A stretch of DNA of 64,000 bases from Luidia sarsii (Eukaryota > Echinodermata > Asteroidea > Paxillosida > Luidiidae), in the NCBI GenBank assembly GCA_949987565.1, contig OX465107.1, positions 12,597,221 through 12,661,220 of the forward strand. Direction: 5' to 3'. Below the pieces are notes generated by a model. The model was not told the DNA's origin, made no database searches, and was given only the letters and a program-made list of their open reading frames with translations. Position 1 is the stretch's first letter. Each line of letters opens with the position of its first letter. Position numbers and translations under genes: made by a program. Shown here one piece after another: positions 21,901 through 32,200 of the stretch.

Positions 21901-24235
21901 CTTCTGGGAAGGATGTGTATGCCTTGCTTCAGACAGACAAGTCACCCCAAATCAAATTACATTGTCTTGGTTCACCATTCGAGACGAAGGCTATGGCACG
22001 TGTTTATGCCCTGCGCGGAGGTGTTCCCCCGTGAACAGACAAAGTGTGAGCTTATCACATTCAGACATTAGGGCAAGGTCCCGTACTTACTATCTAGTTT
22101 GGCGACCACATTATCGATGACGCACTGCTTGGTGTAGGAGTCCTCGATGGTCGGGTCGTACTCTTGGACAAAATAAGACTGCAACGTGATCAAAACAAAG
22201 AGTCAGTCAATATCAGGCTGGTACCGTACACAGGCCAATTTAGCCTCAACACACCTACACAAATGTACATTTGTCAGTAGTTGTTCAAGGAACTCTCGTT
22301 GTGAGTGCAGTTGCATCCTGTGGTACCACCCTATCCTATATCCTGTTTATCCCAAACAAACCTTAAACAAGTCATGTGTCTGCATACATGTAGCTACAGT
22401 AACTGTAGGCTATAGCACTAATACCAAAGTTATACACACATCTTACAAACTGCTCACTGCATCAAACTGCTCACTGATTAACGTGACCAAAACCAAGACG
22501 CAATTTATCTCAAAATCCTCTAGCGACGCCTTTTGATCCGGGCATGCCCCTATGCAACAAGGCAGAATACCTACATGCAGCAGGGCCTTTCGCAAAGGTC
22601 ATTAAAAAACTTATAACTGCTGATGATACAAATGTACGCCCAGACCCACACCCCAGCTCATGGGGTTAGAGTGCCGGTATCATGAGCCAGAATGTCTCGG
22701 GTCCAAGTCCCTGTTCCTGACCAACTTTTGTTCGCCATTTTTCAAGTTGTTTAAAATATCTCAGTTTACATGTAATAATAGTATTCCTTTCCTTAATTGC
22801 TGGGCCGCTGATATTGTGGATGAATAGATCAGATAAAAAGGCCCCCCCCCCCAAAAAAATAGTTGTGCTTCCTATTACAAATACATGGCATCTGAAAATA
22901 GGGTAGGTAGGTAGGAACTTATAATGCCGAGTCATGTACTGGCTAAGTGTATTAAATGTATACTCGAGCCAACACAAACATGGTTTACATGTATGCAGGG
23001 TTGGTTAGTTGATTAAAATCACGTTGATTAAATCACTGGTCGTGCCGTCAAAATAGGGTCACGCCAATGCACTGCCAAAATAGGGTAAGTTGGAAAACAC
23101 ACTTTCCCCCCAAAAGGTGGGTTTTTGCCTTTAGAAGCATGTGTATAATTTCATGTAAATTAATCTTTGAATTTCATATTTTAAGCGACTCTTTTGAGTC
23201 AAATTGCCAAAAAACATTCCGCTTCATTCCTATTGCCTAGTAATCGTTTGACGGAACTTTGTTAAGCACATCAATATGAGCCCAGCAATCATGATATATT
23301 AATTATTAATTTCAGGCTTTCTTCAAAATAAGAAATTGACAGATCAACGGATAAAATGATCCTAACTTTACCCAATTGGCAGTAAGTTTGCACGAAAACA
23401 AACTGAACAATTTGTTCATCAACATGAAACGACGATGCTTAATTGTAGTGTAGATGTTCAACAGTTTTTCTTTTGCACTTGCTCATTTACATGATTACCG
23501 GTAAAACAATGTGGGCTTCCCTTAAACATAATATTACTATAGTATTATTAGGGACTACAGTACAGTACAACAACTAGTAGTAGTACTAGTACTAGTAGTA
23601 CTAGTACTACTACTAGTACTAGTACTATAGTAGTAGTACTAGTAGTAGTAGTAGTAGTACAAGTACAAGCCAGTAAAAGCCACAAATTAATCCTAGCACA
23701 GTTTTAGCAGGACCTTTCTGAGACTGAAGTGAAAGCCTTTCGGAAAGGTCCTGCTAAGTGCTAGTGCTAGTGCTAAGTACTTTGTGCTAGTACTGTAGTA
23801 GATCGATATGTCAGGCCCTCTAAAATTTACTAGTACTACTACTACTAAGTACTAGTAGTAGTAGTAGTACTACTTAAAAGTCTAATTTTTGAGAATTGCA
23901 TTTCGGTCATTCGTTTACAAGTTACATTCTGAACCATTACTATTCGCAGTGTAATGTAAGTGAACTTCAAAGAATAAAATCAGTCTGCGACAGTGCGGGA
24001 GACACCCAAAATTGCAACACTTGACTAGGCCTAAATCAGTAAATGAATAGGGGCCCGTACCGCACATTGCATGTACATGTACATGCACCTGTACACGTAC
24101 AATGTATTACACGACGTAAAAGTACAATACCTGAATGAACTGTATTGTGATGGCGCTTTTGCCAACGCCCCCGCCTCCAACCACCACTATCTTAAGCGTC
24201 TGTATAGTGCCATCTGTGGCCGTTGTCGTCGACAT
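12864..24235 (-). CDS. R-Ras/R-Ras2-like small GTPase, complete, six coding exons, 201 aa
   Basis: It is a Ras-family GTP switch of the R-Ras subfamily, which acts at the inner membrane face in integrin and growth signalling. Minus-strand coding exons in order: 24235-24131, 22178-22091, 15405-15303, 14311-14203, 13434-13316, 12945-12864; all borders and phases join. Visible motifs are the P-loop GGGGVGKS at residues 20-27, effector loop YDPTIEDSY at 42-50, DTAGQ at 67-71 (the Ras Gln61 equivalent is kept), NKAD at 126-129 and SAK at 156-158. The C terminus is basic, then SCCVLL: CAAX Cys198 with a final Leu predicts geranylgeranylation, and Cys197 could be palmitoylated. The effector loop and TKQCVID point to R-Ras2, while the CVLL ending is like human RRAS, so this may be the single pre-duplication R-Ras. 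The position equivalent to Ras Ala11 is Gly. It converges with INCENP. Confidence 0.95.
12946..13315 (-). other. R-Ras-like intron 5
   Basis: Short intron with a G-run and TGGAGGCTGCC repeats near 13198-13257. Nothing coding. Confidence 0.8.
13316..13434 (-). CDS. R-Ras-like exon 5 (SAK)
   Basis: Acceptor GGTATGCAG, donor ATACG/GTAAGT. It encodes [20 protein letters not shown], the G5 base-binding loop and the start of the last helix. Confidence 0.94.
13435..14202 (-). other. R-Ras-like intron 4 with a hairpin-repeat copy
   Basis: The dispersed hairpin repeat occurs at about 13985-14095, seen as GCAAACTGCTCACTGAC, GGGCCTGACG and AGCAGGACCTTTCTCAAAGG. Confidence 0.7.
14203..14311 (-). CDS. 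R-Ras-like exon 4 (NKxD)
   Basis: Acceptor CTCTCGACAG, donor CGAGTC/GTGAGT. It encodes [18 protein letters not shown] and the guanine-specificity motif [15 protein letters not shown] is a hallmark shared with R-Ras2 and M-Ras. Confidence 0.95.
14312..15302 (-). other. R-Ras-like intron 3
   Basis: AT-rich with ACATGTACATGTA words. I see no coding or mobile structure in it. Confidence 0.75.
15303..15405 (-). CDS. R-Ras-like exon 3 (switch II)
   Basis: Acceptor CCTGCTCAG, donor ACAAG/GTACAT. It encodes [20 protein letters not shown]; the catalytic Gln is present and the next residue is Asp instead of the usual Glu. The exon lies 6.7 kb from exon 2. Confidence 0.95.
15406..22090 (-). other. R-Ras-like intron 2 (6.7 kb), rich in ATGTAC repeats
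   Basis: It contains many runs of the palindromic hexamer ACATGT/GTACAT (near 15515, 15855, 16005-16030, 16197-16250, 17030-17050, 19100-19125, 20405-20420), hairpin-repeat copies near 15690-15760 and 21255-21360, a GGA-rich tract (18650-18740), and imperfect repeats of CTTGCTTCAGAC/GTCAGCC between 20.65 and 22.0 kb. Confidence 0.7.
22091..22178 (-). CDS. R-Ras-like exon 2 (switch I)
   Basis: Acceptor CGTTGCAG, donor CTAGATA/GTAAGT. It encodes [18 protein letters not shown], the effector loop. The effector residues are identical to canonical Ras over YDPTIEDSY. Confidence 0.95.
22650..22716 (+). repeat. tRNA-like SINE head
   Basis: CAGCTCATGGGGTTAGAGTGCC resembles a tRNA D-arm with A-box, and TCTCGGGTCCAAGTCCC resembles a T-arm with B-box; the spacing between the boxes suits a tRNA. 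A CAT triplet follows a T in the loop. The acceptor stem is poor, so this is probably a SINE. Confidence 0.45.
23570..23665. repeat. TAGTAC/ACTAGT palindromic microsatellite
   Basis: About 90 bases are almost entirely made of TAG, TAC and ACTAGT words, which are self-complementary and could extrude as cruciforms. A related shorter tract lies at 23830-23875. Confidence 0.75.
23700..23835. repeat. Dispersed hairpin repeat, copy with intact palindrome
   Basis: GCAGGACCTTTC and GAAAGGTCCTGC face each other around a ~25-base loop, followed by GATCGATATGTCAGGCCCTC. This is the clearest two-armed copy of the family. Confidence 0.65.
24131..24235 (-). CDS. R-Ras-like exon 1 (start, P-loop)
   Basis: The ATG is at 24235-24233 in a GCAACATGT context. 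The 35 codons hold an 11-residue polar extension before the beta-1 strand and the GGGGVGKS P-loop. The donor is TTCAG/GTATTG. Confidence 0.95.
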
Positions 24236-24480
24236 GTTGCTCGGCCACAAAACATTCAGACAATCCCGTCAAAGAGAGGAAGAAACAGAGCGAACGAGTT
24301 CTGCGATCGGCACAGACCCTACATAGTATTTTCTTCTCCTTCTCGGTTGCGGTTGGTGTAGTGGATGGAAGCCAACACACGCACGCACTGTGTACCGGAA
24401 GTGAACGCTTTTCTAGGCTGCGCCTTTTTTTTGTACGGGGTCGCTGTGCCGTGGCTTATTCCATTATCGACCTCGAGCTT
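24236..24480 (-). promoter_or_regulatory. R-Ras-like 5'UTR and proximal promoter region
   Basis: The sequence upstream of the ATG is less AT-rich than the introns and carries an ETS-type core (ACCGGAAGTG at 24395-24404 on the plus strand). No TATA box is evident at a sensible distance, so a TATA-less promoter is likely. The transcription start was not determined. Confidence 0.35.
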
Positions 24481-25644
24481 TCAAAGGGGGTACTATGTAT
24501 TAGGCCCGCCCATCGATCGTGAAAATGCCGGCGAATTGCACAACCAGGAAAGGAAATTTCACGTGTAAATGGCACGGGGATAAGGACAATCAGATTCGTT
24601 TGAAAGCACCAAATATAGTGAGCACATTTTTGTTTGCTATTAAAAAGTGGAAAACTTCTCTACCGTACCGGGTTTGAGGATGAAATAAAAATAATAAAAA
24701 GAAGTTGTCGCCACATGAGGGCGCCAAACATTTTTTCCCCCGGAAATTAGTTCAGTACTGAAAGGTCCTACTCTCTGAAAAAATGAAAGAAAGAATGTTT
24801 GAGCCTTGCAGTTGCGCAATATGCAATCCTTTAGCAACAATTTGTTATTGATTGAATCTTATTCATCAACGATTACAACCGAGTGACTGTCACTGTAATG
24901 CTTCTTGGGGAATTTATGTATACAACTTTTATGTATACAATCTTGATTAAATTGATCTGATTAAAAAAAAACCACCACACAACACTTGGTAGTTCAAATT
25001 TCCCAAAGAAATAATTATATAAGTTTCCACTTCACTTCTCGAAATCGGGCCAGATTATCCAGGACATGGTACCTGAAGATATCACCCTGTTGCATTCTTA
25101 TGACTCGTAACCTTACCATCAACTTATTATTTTCAATTAAAATAAATAATTATGCTGTGGACGACTTTCCACTTTCAACTTCCATCACATACCTCTCAGT
25201 TAATTCTGATGGCATTATAATTTTGATGGCATGTGAGAATTTTTTTTTAAATGTATCAAAACTTCTTTTTCAGTAATAATTTATAAAAAATCGTACAAAT
25301 TGCTCACTCACCAAAATGCAAGTCTCCAAACCAAGGAATGAAGTTTCGAAAGATCGCAGCAAGACTTTTCTCAATTAAAAGGTCCCACGAGAACTAGAAA
25401 GGCCTTGGTATGATCCAAATATCAGGCCCTCTAAATAAAAAAAGGATAGTTTTCAGACCAAAAAATGATAGCAAGTAGACCTAATGAAATCACATGTGAA
25501 TTGTGAATCATTTTACTGAATGGAATGTAACGCACAACCGCTAGTGCACAGGGAATAGGTGCACAGGAGACTGTAACCAGTCTATTTGAACTTGTCAACT
25601 TTTGGCGCAATGCCACATTCTTTGTTGGGAGGCGAAAGAAGTTA

Positions 25645-25960
25645 TTCGTTCGCGCCTCCTAACAGGATTTTGATTGGTGCACCGTGTATCTCGTGCACAC
25701 GGGACGCCTATTGGCGCGAACTGTTTGTGAATTAAAACCAAGAAGTCCACAACTCCACGTGCGTGCTCATTTTGTCTCGTGTGGACGTGAATTTGTTGGA
25801 GTCCCCCAAAATGACTGTTTTCATGCCATTTTGGAAGTCTTACGAACGGGACATGAATCTCAAAATATGTGCCAGTTGACGAATGGAATGCCCAGAAGTG
25901 AACTGCCACAAGAACAAACATTTTGGTCGCGTTTGGAAGACAGGACGGGTTAAACTCAGG
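25645..25960 (+). promoter_or_regulatory. Promoter-like region with inverted CCAAT and E2F-like sites
   Basis: Two ATTGG boxes (25673-25677 and 25710-25714) lie close together; the second runs into TTGGCGCGAA, an E2F-like motif, and another CGCGCC occurs near 25650. This arrangement is typical of housekeeping or cell-cycle promoters. It precedes a donor-terminated candidate exon on the plus strand. Confidence 0.35.
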
Positions 25961-26209
25961 GAGTTGTTACTTCCGAAACGGAACACGGAGCTCGGAGGGA
26001 AACATGGCGGCAAGACCGGGGAAAATGCTCGGCGCACGGACCAGCGTGGACACGGTGAAGAGATGAGAAACTCGAACACGTACCGGTGTGGACTACTACT
26101 GGCGACGTTGTCGTCAAAGCTGTGGCCCACTGCACTCCAAAGGATACTGCAAGGAATATTTCCCGCCACCGTCTGTTTACAAAGGAGGAGGCAGCCAATT
26201 TGGAACAGG
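25960..26209 (+). other. Candidate first exon of an unknown plus-strand gene
   Basis: A strong donor CAGG/GTAAGT begins at 26210. An ATGGCGGCA in good context at 26004 opens only 20 codons before TGA. After about 26055 all three frames stay open to the donor, so the coding frame cannot be chosen. One frame gives a TPKDTARNISRHRLFTKEE-like polar segment that would join the ATG only across a 2-base shift. I recognise no family. It may be a 5'UTR exon or a coding exon with a sequencing or real frameshift. Confidence 0.3.
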
Positions 26210-29200
26210 GTAAGTCCCCCCAAAAAAATATTTTGGAACAGTCATAAGCACCAATATTTGACACCGTTCACGTGTCAATTTTAAAAACCTGTGGGCCCGA
26301 CTCCAAGGTGGTCGTTTTCTTTACACGATACAGCGTCGGTGTTGGCAAATTTTATCCGTTAAGTTTCAAATAGAGATAAATTATGAAAAATGACAACTGT
26401 CATTTATTTTGGGAATTTCTTGATTATTATAGGTAACAAGTTTCTTGACTTTGCTCAAGAAACTCGGACCATAATAATTATTGTTGCCTACAGGGTAATC
26501 ATGCAGTCTCTATGGTTTTAGCTAGGCCTCACCACATAGTTTTCACATCAGGCTTGACAAAAAATTAACTCTAATGAAATGAAAGAGTATTCTGAGAAAA
26601 CAATCGTGATATTCGGTACGACTTTCCTTAATCACGTAGAAACTTTCTGTCGATAATTATAACCTGGAGCATGTCGTAAAATGAATTGCGCCCTCATTCG
26701 GCGAGATCCGACGCGTTGACCGCGTACCGCTAGCCGATACAGTCTGGCGTAATGCGCTATGCGTCGTTGCGTTGGTGCAGTGTTGCGTCAAGAATTGCGC
26801 TGCTTGCAATGCGTGGCATGGGTTGATAGCGTTCGCTAACTTTTAGCATAATTATACGAGCATTGTTATGATCTATAGCGAACCTTGATGATTATGTTAT
26901 TTTCAGACTTTTCCCCCGATCTATATTTCGGGATTTCAGCTAGTCTGACTGTCTGTTGCGTGAACCATGGTGCATGCGTGAATTGACCAAAATGGAACAT
27001 GGGTGTATGTCGTGGGTGGATTGGCTTCATCTTGTTAGATGTTGGGCTTTTTGGAGATCAACACTCATTAGTGGTATTATTTTGAAATGATTTGGTGGGG
27101 TTTTGCTTTACCATTATGATTTTGTGATTCAAATCGTCCAGAGGTGTTCAGGAGGTACAGTTGTGATCTTATAAAAGAACATGTAAAAAATGTTACTTGT
27201 GCGAAATGGATATGACGTCACATTGACGACATTTCATATCAAATAGCAATTTAAAAAAAAAGAAAGATTTGAATTTGAATTTTGGAGAGGGGATGATAGA
27301 TTAATCGTGGTAAATTTCAGCTTGCTCTTTGATAAAAAAAATATGACAGAGTTACCTGTGTCCCGCACGGATTTGCGTGACCCCTCTTTCCTCACGGTTG
27401 GACATGGGCCCCATGATGTGGGACATTAAGATAAAACTAAGGTGCTACATGTAGACTACAGTTATGTAGTTAAATTAAAATATGAAAAAAATAACTAGGG
27501 CGTGTTAGAGCGCCCTCCTGTGGCAGGTTGAAAAACCGCCCAGATAGCACAAGATTATCGTGACGAACTGAAGTAACTTTAAGGCGATGTCTACCAGACC
27601 ATTATTGTTTCTTGGAAAAGGCATATAATTATAAGAAAAATGTATGGCGAGAGACGTATTTCTGCTTACTTTTATCTGGTAATAATGACTCAATGAAATA
27701 AGTTCAACCATTAATACGTGTCCATTATGCCATAGTGGAACACAAAGTACGACACCTATTAGGCCTATGTTTATCCCCAACGACAAGCTTAGTTTGGATT
27801 AAATTTCGGCAAAGCCAAACTTGAAGATGGTGTTGCTGTTAGTATTATCACGTTGAAGTACCGTGTTACAACGCGAGTCAGGCTGCTTTGAACGTTGTGA
27901 TTTTTAAACCATAGGCCTATGTTTATTAAGTTTAAATCAATTAATGCACTCTTGTTGGGTATTTCGTGAGAAGGATCGCCCGTATCTAGTCTCTGTCACA
28001 TCGATAGTATTAAAAAGAAAAAGAGAAATTATCTCTATATCTTTTCATCTAAGTTTGATCAGGGGTTTGATTTGATCAGCAGTTTGGTGACCGTCTGCCT
28101 TCTGCCTTTCTGAAAGGTCCTGCTGGGATCGAAACGTCATACCCTCCTCATTTCTTTGAAATTCTCTTTTTGGTCATTTTAGTTAGTAAGCAGTTTGCAA
28201 CATGTTTGCATAATCAATTATATTACTGTAGTGAATTAGGCAACCGCTAGTGCGCTGCACTCTTGGATAAACAAAGTGCAATACAGGTACAGCGCGGATG
28301 ATTCGCGTTGTAAATTATGGCAATGAAGGATTTCAAAGGGTCGAAGGTTTGCTTATCTTGTAGGACTGGGAAGTGATTCACGGGGGGGGGGGGCTCTGAT
28401 CGCAAATTAGTCGCGCCACGAGGATAGAAACGATGGAACCCTTCCCCCCTCCTCCAGGGATTTCTCATTTTCCCTTATCCATGTTGGTTTCTTACTCTCT
28501 TTCTGTTTTTACTCGTGATCCATGCGCCGCCCGTGTAATCTGTAGTTAGTCCCAGACAGATACCTCATTTGGATATGGCCCGGTCGTTTGGTCTTGAAGA
28601 AGAGAGAGCCGAGCCGACCCCGGTCGCCCGCTATTACCAGGCCCTATAGGCAGGCTGTCAATCAACCGCGGAACTGCCACTAAGTGGAGTGATTTTAGGG
28701 CGCAATTGCCGGTAAGGGGACACCCCACGGCCTCGATCAATCTCGAGCCCTTCTCCGGCCGAGTCTGGGGTCGAGGAGGGAGGTGGGCACGATCGCTCCC
28801 TCCGAATTCTAGCCGCCATTCCCCTTCGCATTCTCCCCTTTTCTCACGCCCTCTCCATGCAGCGAGGTGCGTCTGTGGTCTCTCCAACCATGGAGGCAGC
28901 GTGCTTTAACTCAGAGCGATACCTTCCATCAATTTCTGGAGAGAAAAATATGAATCACGCTCGTAGAAAAGATATATGGTAATTGCTGCGTTAGGGCCGA
29001 ACCTATACGGAATAGTCAGAGCAAGCAGAGTTTTGCCTTTCGCAAGCCATGACACGAACTCGTGCGCATTTCTGTGCATGTCTTCCGATAATATGTTCGT
29101 ACACAGAGCACGCCGTCTACGGGATACTTTCCTTCCTCTACTCAAGATGGCAACATCTGTTTATCATTGCCAATCTCGAATGTTGCCTCTTGGTCATTGG

Positions 29201-32200
29201 AATGAAGTTAAAATGCAAATTAAGCATTGCCATTTTGATAACTCTGGGGGGGGGTCAGTCACGCGGATGTGTCTACTGGCGACTACAGGCGACGCAGCAG
29301 GACGAGATATAAAAAGCTAAAAAAAAAAAAAAAAAAAAAACGGCTCCGCCAATGTGGCGCACCATCGATTATTCTCCGCAACGAATTGGCCTTCCCAAAG
29401 AAAATCATGTGAAGATTGAAATGCGAGGGGTTGTCATTCGTGAAGAATTGCAAGGAACTGATTGCGGCACGGGCTGCGCTGTCCCGGTCGTGGGTGGGGT
29501 GGGGTCGAGAGGATTGCCAGCGCATAGGATTGCCACGTGTGAAACGTGCTGGGCTTCATGACTACTAACAAGCCACGCGCTAGCTGCTCTGAACATTGCT
29601 CTTGCAAATTGCGTACGAATAAGACATCCCACAAAGAACCCCGACTGCACAACGTATTATTCCCAACGGTGTGGGAAACAGCATTTCAAAAACCTTAGGC
29701 TACCCATTTTCCAGTTGTAGGCCTACGCGGTGCAGTCGAAATGTTCTGATTTATGATTGGTGCCGTGTATACCAACGTGATGTTTCACAGTGTAGAAGGC
29801 TTGATGAGAGCAACCCGGTGCACTGTTGATAACATCTCAGAGGACCTCAGTTTTTTTATGGTGACTGCCAAAAAATCGAAACATAGGGCATGACAATGCA
29901 CACGATATGCAGGGCATGCAGGAGGTGGAGAAAGTGTGGGTTTGGCTTGACCTATTGGCCGGGAAATGTCGGCGGTGGGCTCACGTTGAGTCAGACTCTG
30001 GCCAGCCGGGTCAACCGGTTGTTCTACTGAATAACCTTCGATATTGATCGAAACCTGCATGTGTAAACGCGTCGTGTTGTCGAATCACTCCTGTGCCTGT
30101 GGTCATACCGGGACTGTCTGCCCTCGAACCTTTTCCTGGAGTCTTTTCCGGGATTTACCGGCCTTTGGCTACCGGGCGCTGCATGGCCCCGTCTGCCAAG
30201 TAGTTCTTGGTATCGTCCTTTGTGGTCAGATATCGATTGCCCTGCCTTTTCAGTTGAGGTCATTTGGTTGATTCTTGGGCTAAAGTCTGAGACGGCGAGG
30301 ACTGTCACTTCGCGGCCGTCATCTTCAGGAGAGCTACAGTTACCGGAACGCCCAGACACAAAAAATGAAGCATTGGTCATTCCAAGGAAATCTGAAATAC
30401 TCGAATTGTTAGCTGGCTATTGTACTTTTCTTTTTAAGTTTGCTGATCGAATTGGTCATTCCTGAAAGATGCTTTTCCGGATCTCGCTGTTCTGGGACCG
30501 CAAAAATTATTTACCTGATCTCAATGACGTCAACCAAAGATAAGCCTAGGCATGTCTTGCATGTGCACCAGTCCTGGACTCGAGTCCCGAGGACTTGGCC
30601 CGAATCCTGCCAAGAAACCCTCACAATGTTTTACCTTATCTGAAATCCTGCTTTACGTACGGCACAACGTATGGGACGGCACATTCGGAAACTACCTGTG
30701 AAGTCGCACGCGCATGGCGGTATACGTACAGTGCTCGGTGTTCGAACGAGTTCTGGGCACACTGGTGTTCTTCAGCCTATGCACCGCAAAAGGAAGTTAT
30801 ACACGTGCCTGACCATATTGCGATGACCCCTTTGTTCATGGTCTTTTCACTGTTGACTACTGTAGTAATTCATGATTCAGTTGGTGCCTGGCGTAACAAA
30901 CAAGACCACATCAATTAGCAATAATATATCCTGTGGAACCAGTGCTCTTTTAGACAAACACGTGGGAACTATAGTGGCCTGGTACCATGCGAAACTTTCG
31001 TGGCGAAATCACGAATGTGGAAACTTCTCAGCGAGTTCAGCCGTCACAAGGTCCTACGCCCAATAATATAGCACTGGCCATGGATAGCCGATGATCAATG
31101 ATAGCGGAGTTCAGCCTCAACAGAGTGTCAGAGACAAAACATTTACTTCACGATCGTCAGACTTTATTTTGCTCTCCCCTCTTCATTCTGATTACCACGG
31201 TTCCGTTATTGTGTAATGTTCAACGCTAAAAATATCAATATCTTCTTCGTGTCGTTTTCCCAATAATAAGCTCATGACCACGTTCATTGATCGCAGCATG
31301 CCAATAAGCGCAGCTCCACATAGGCCTAGCCCTACACTTGAGGGCAGGCGCGTCTCTACCGAATAAAGTTAATGGGGCTGTCACAATGTCCGGAAATGCA
31401 AAAATAGATAAGAGGAGACGATAACAGTTGAAAAAGGGCTTCGTATCCCCGGCTGCTGAAACCTTACTTGATGTAGGCCTACGCACCGTGCCAAAACAGC
31501 ACAGCCTGAACCACGTAGACAGGATCAGACAGGCGGGGCTTAAAATGGAAAGTGCCAACCAGCTTTTGCGAAATATTTGAGTGAGTGTGGGAAAGACAAT
31601 TTGATATGCTACCACTTACTCCAGATGAATATATTTCGCTTGCGCCAAACAAACAAGACAATCATTGCGCAGACAACAGATACAGTATTTGCCTTCATTA
31701 CTATAAAACATATGGATGGTTTAACCACAGAGCAAGGAAGGACATGGTTCGAAAGAATATTATGTTTTACAATCTTTACCTCTGAAAGAAATTGATGATC
31801 ACTTGACCACTGAAATAATTTCACGGTCCCCGTCCACTTATAGATCGTCTCCAACTAATGAATAGTTTTCAGCAGTCTGCTCGAGACACGGTTCAATAAT
31901 TGTTCGAGAAGAATCAAGCACTGGTTCCAGGTCACCAAAAACTTAATTATATAAATGTTCTGCTACCGCCGAGAACTTTGCTTGAAAATCTTTAAAAAAG
32001 ACTCGGACTAGGATAGCAAGGACTCAGACTGGGGAGGCAAGGACATGGACTCGGGGTCTGACTCTGGAGGGAAGGACTCGAAAACTGCACTGATGTGCAC
32101 CATTGCAAGTTTGCAAGTTTTTGTTGCAACATGCTTTTCTTGTACTTTTTAAAATGATACTTTGGCTGGTCAGACTATAATTGTTTTGAGATTTCACAGA

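Larger units (their letters stand above)
22179..24130 (-). other. R-Ras-like intron 1
   Basis: It holds a tRNA-like SINE head (about 22650-22716), hairpin-repeat copies (22445-22610 and 23700-23835) and an ACTAGT/TAGTAC microsatellite cluster (23570-23665). Confidence 0.7.
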
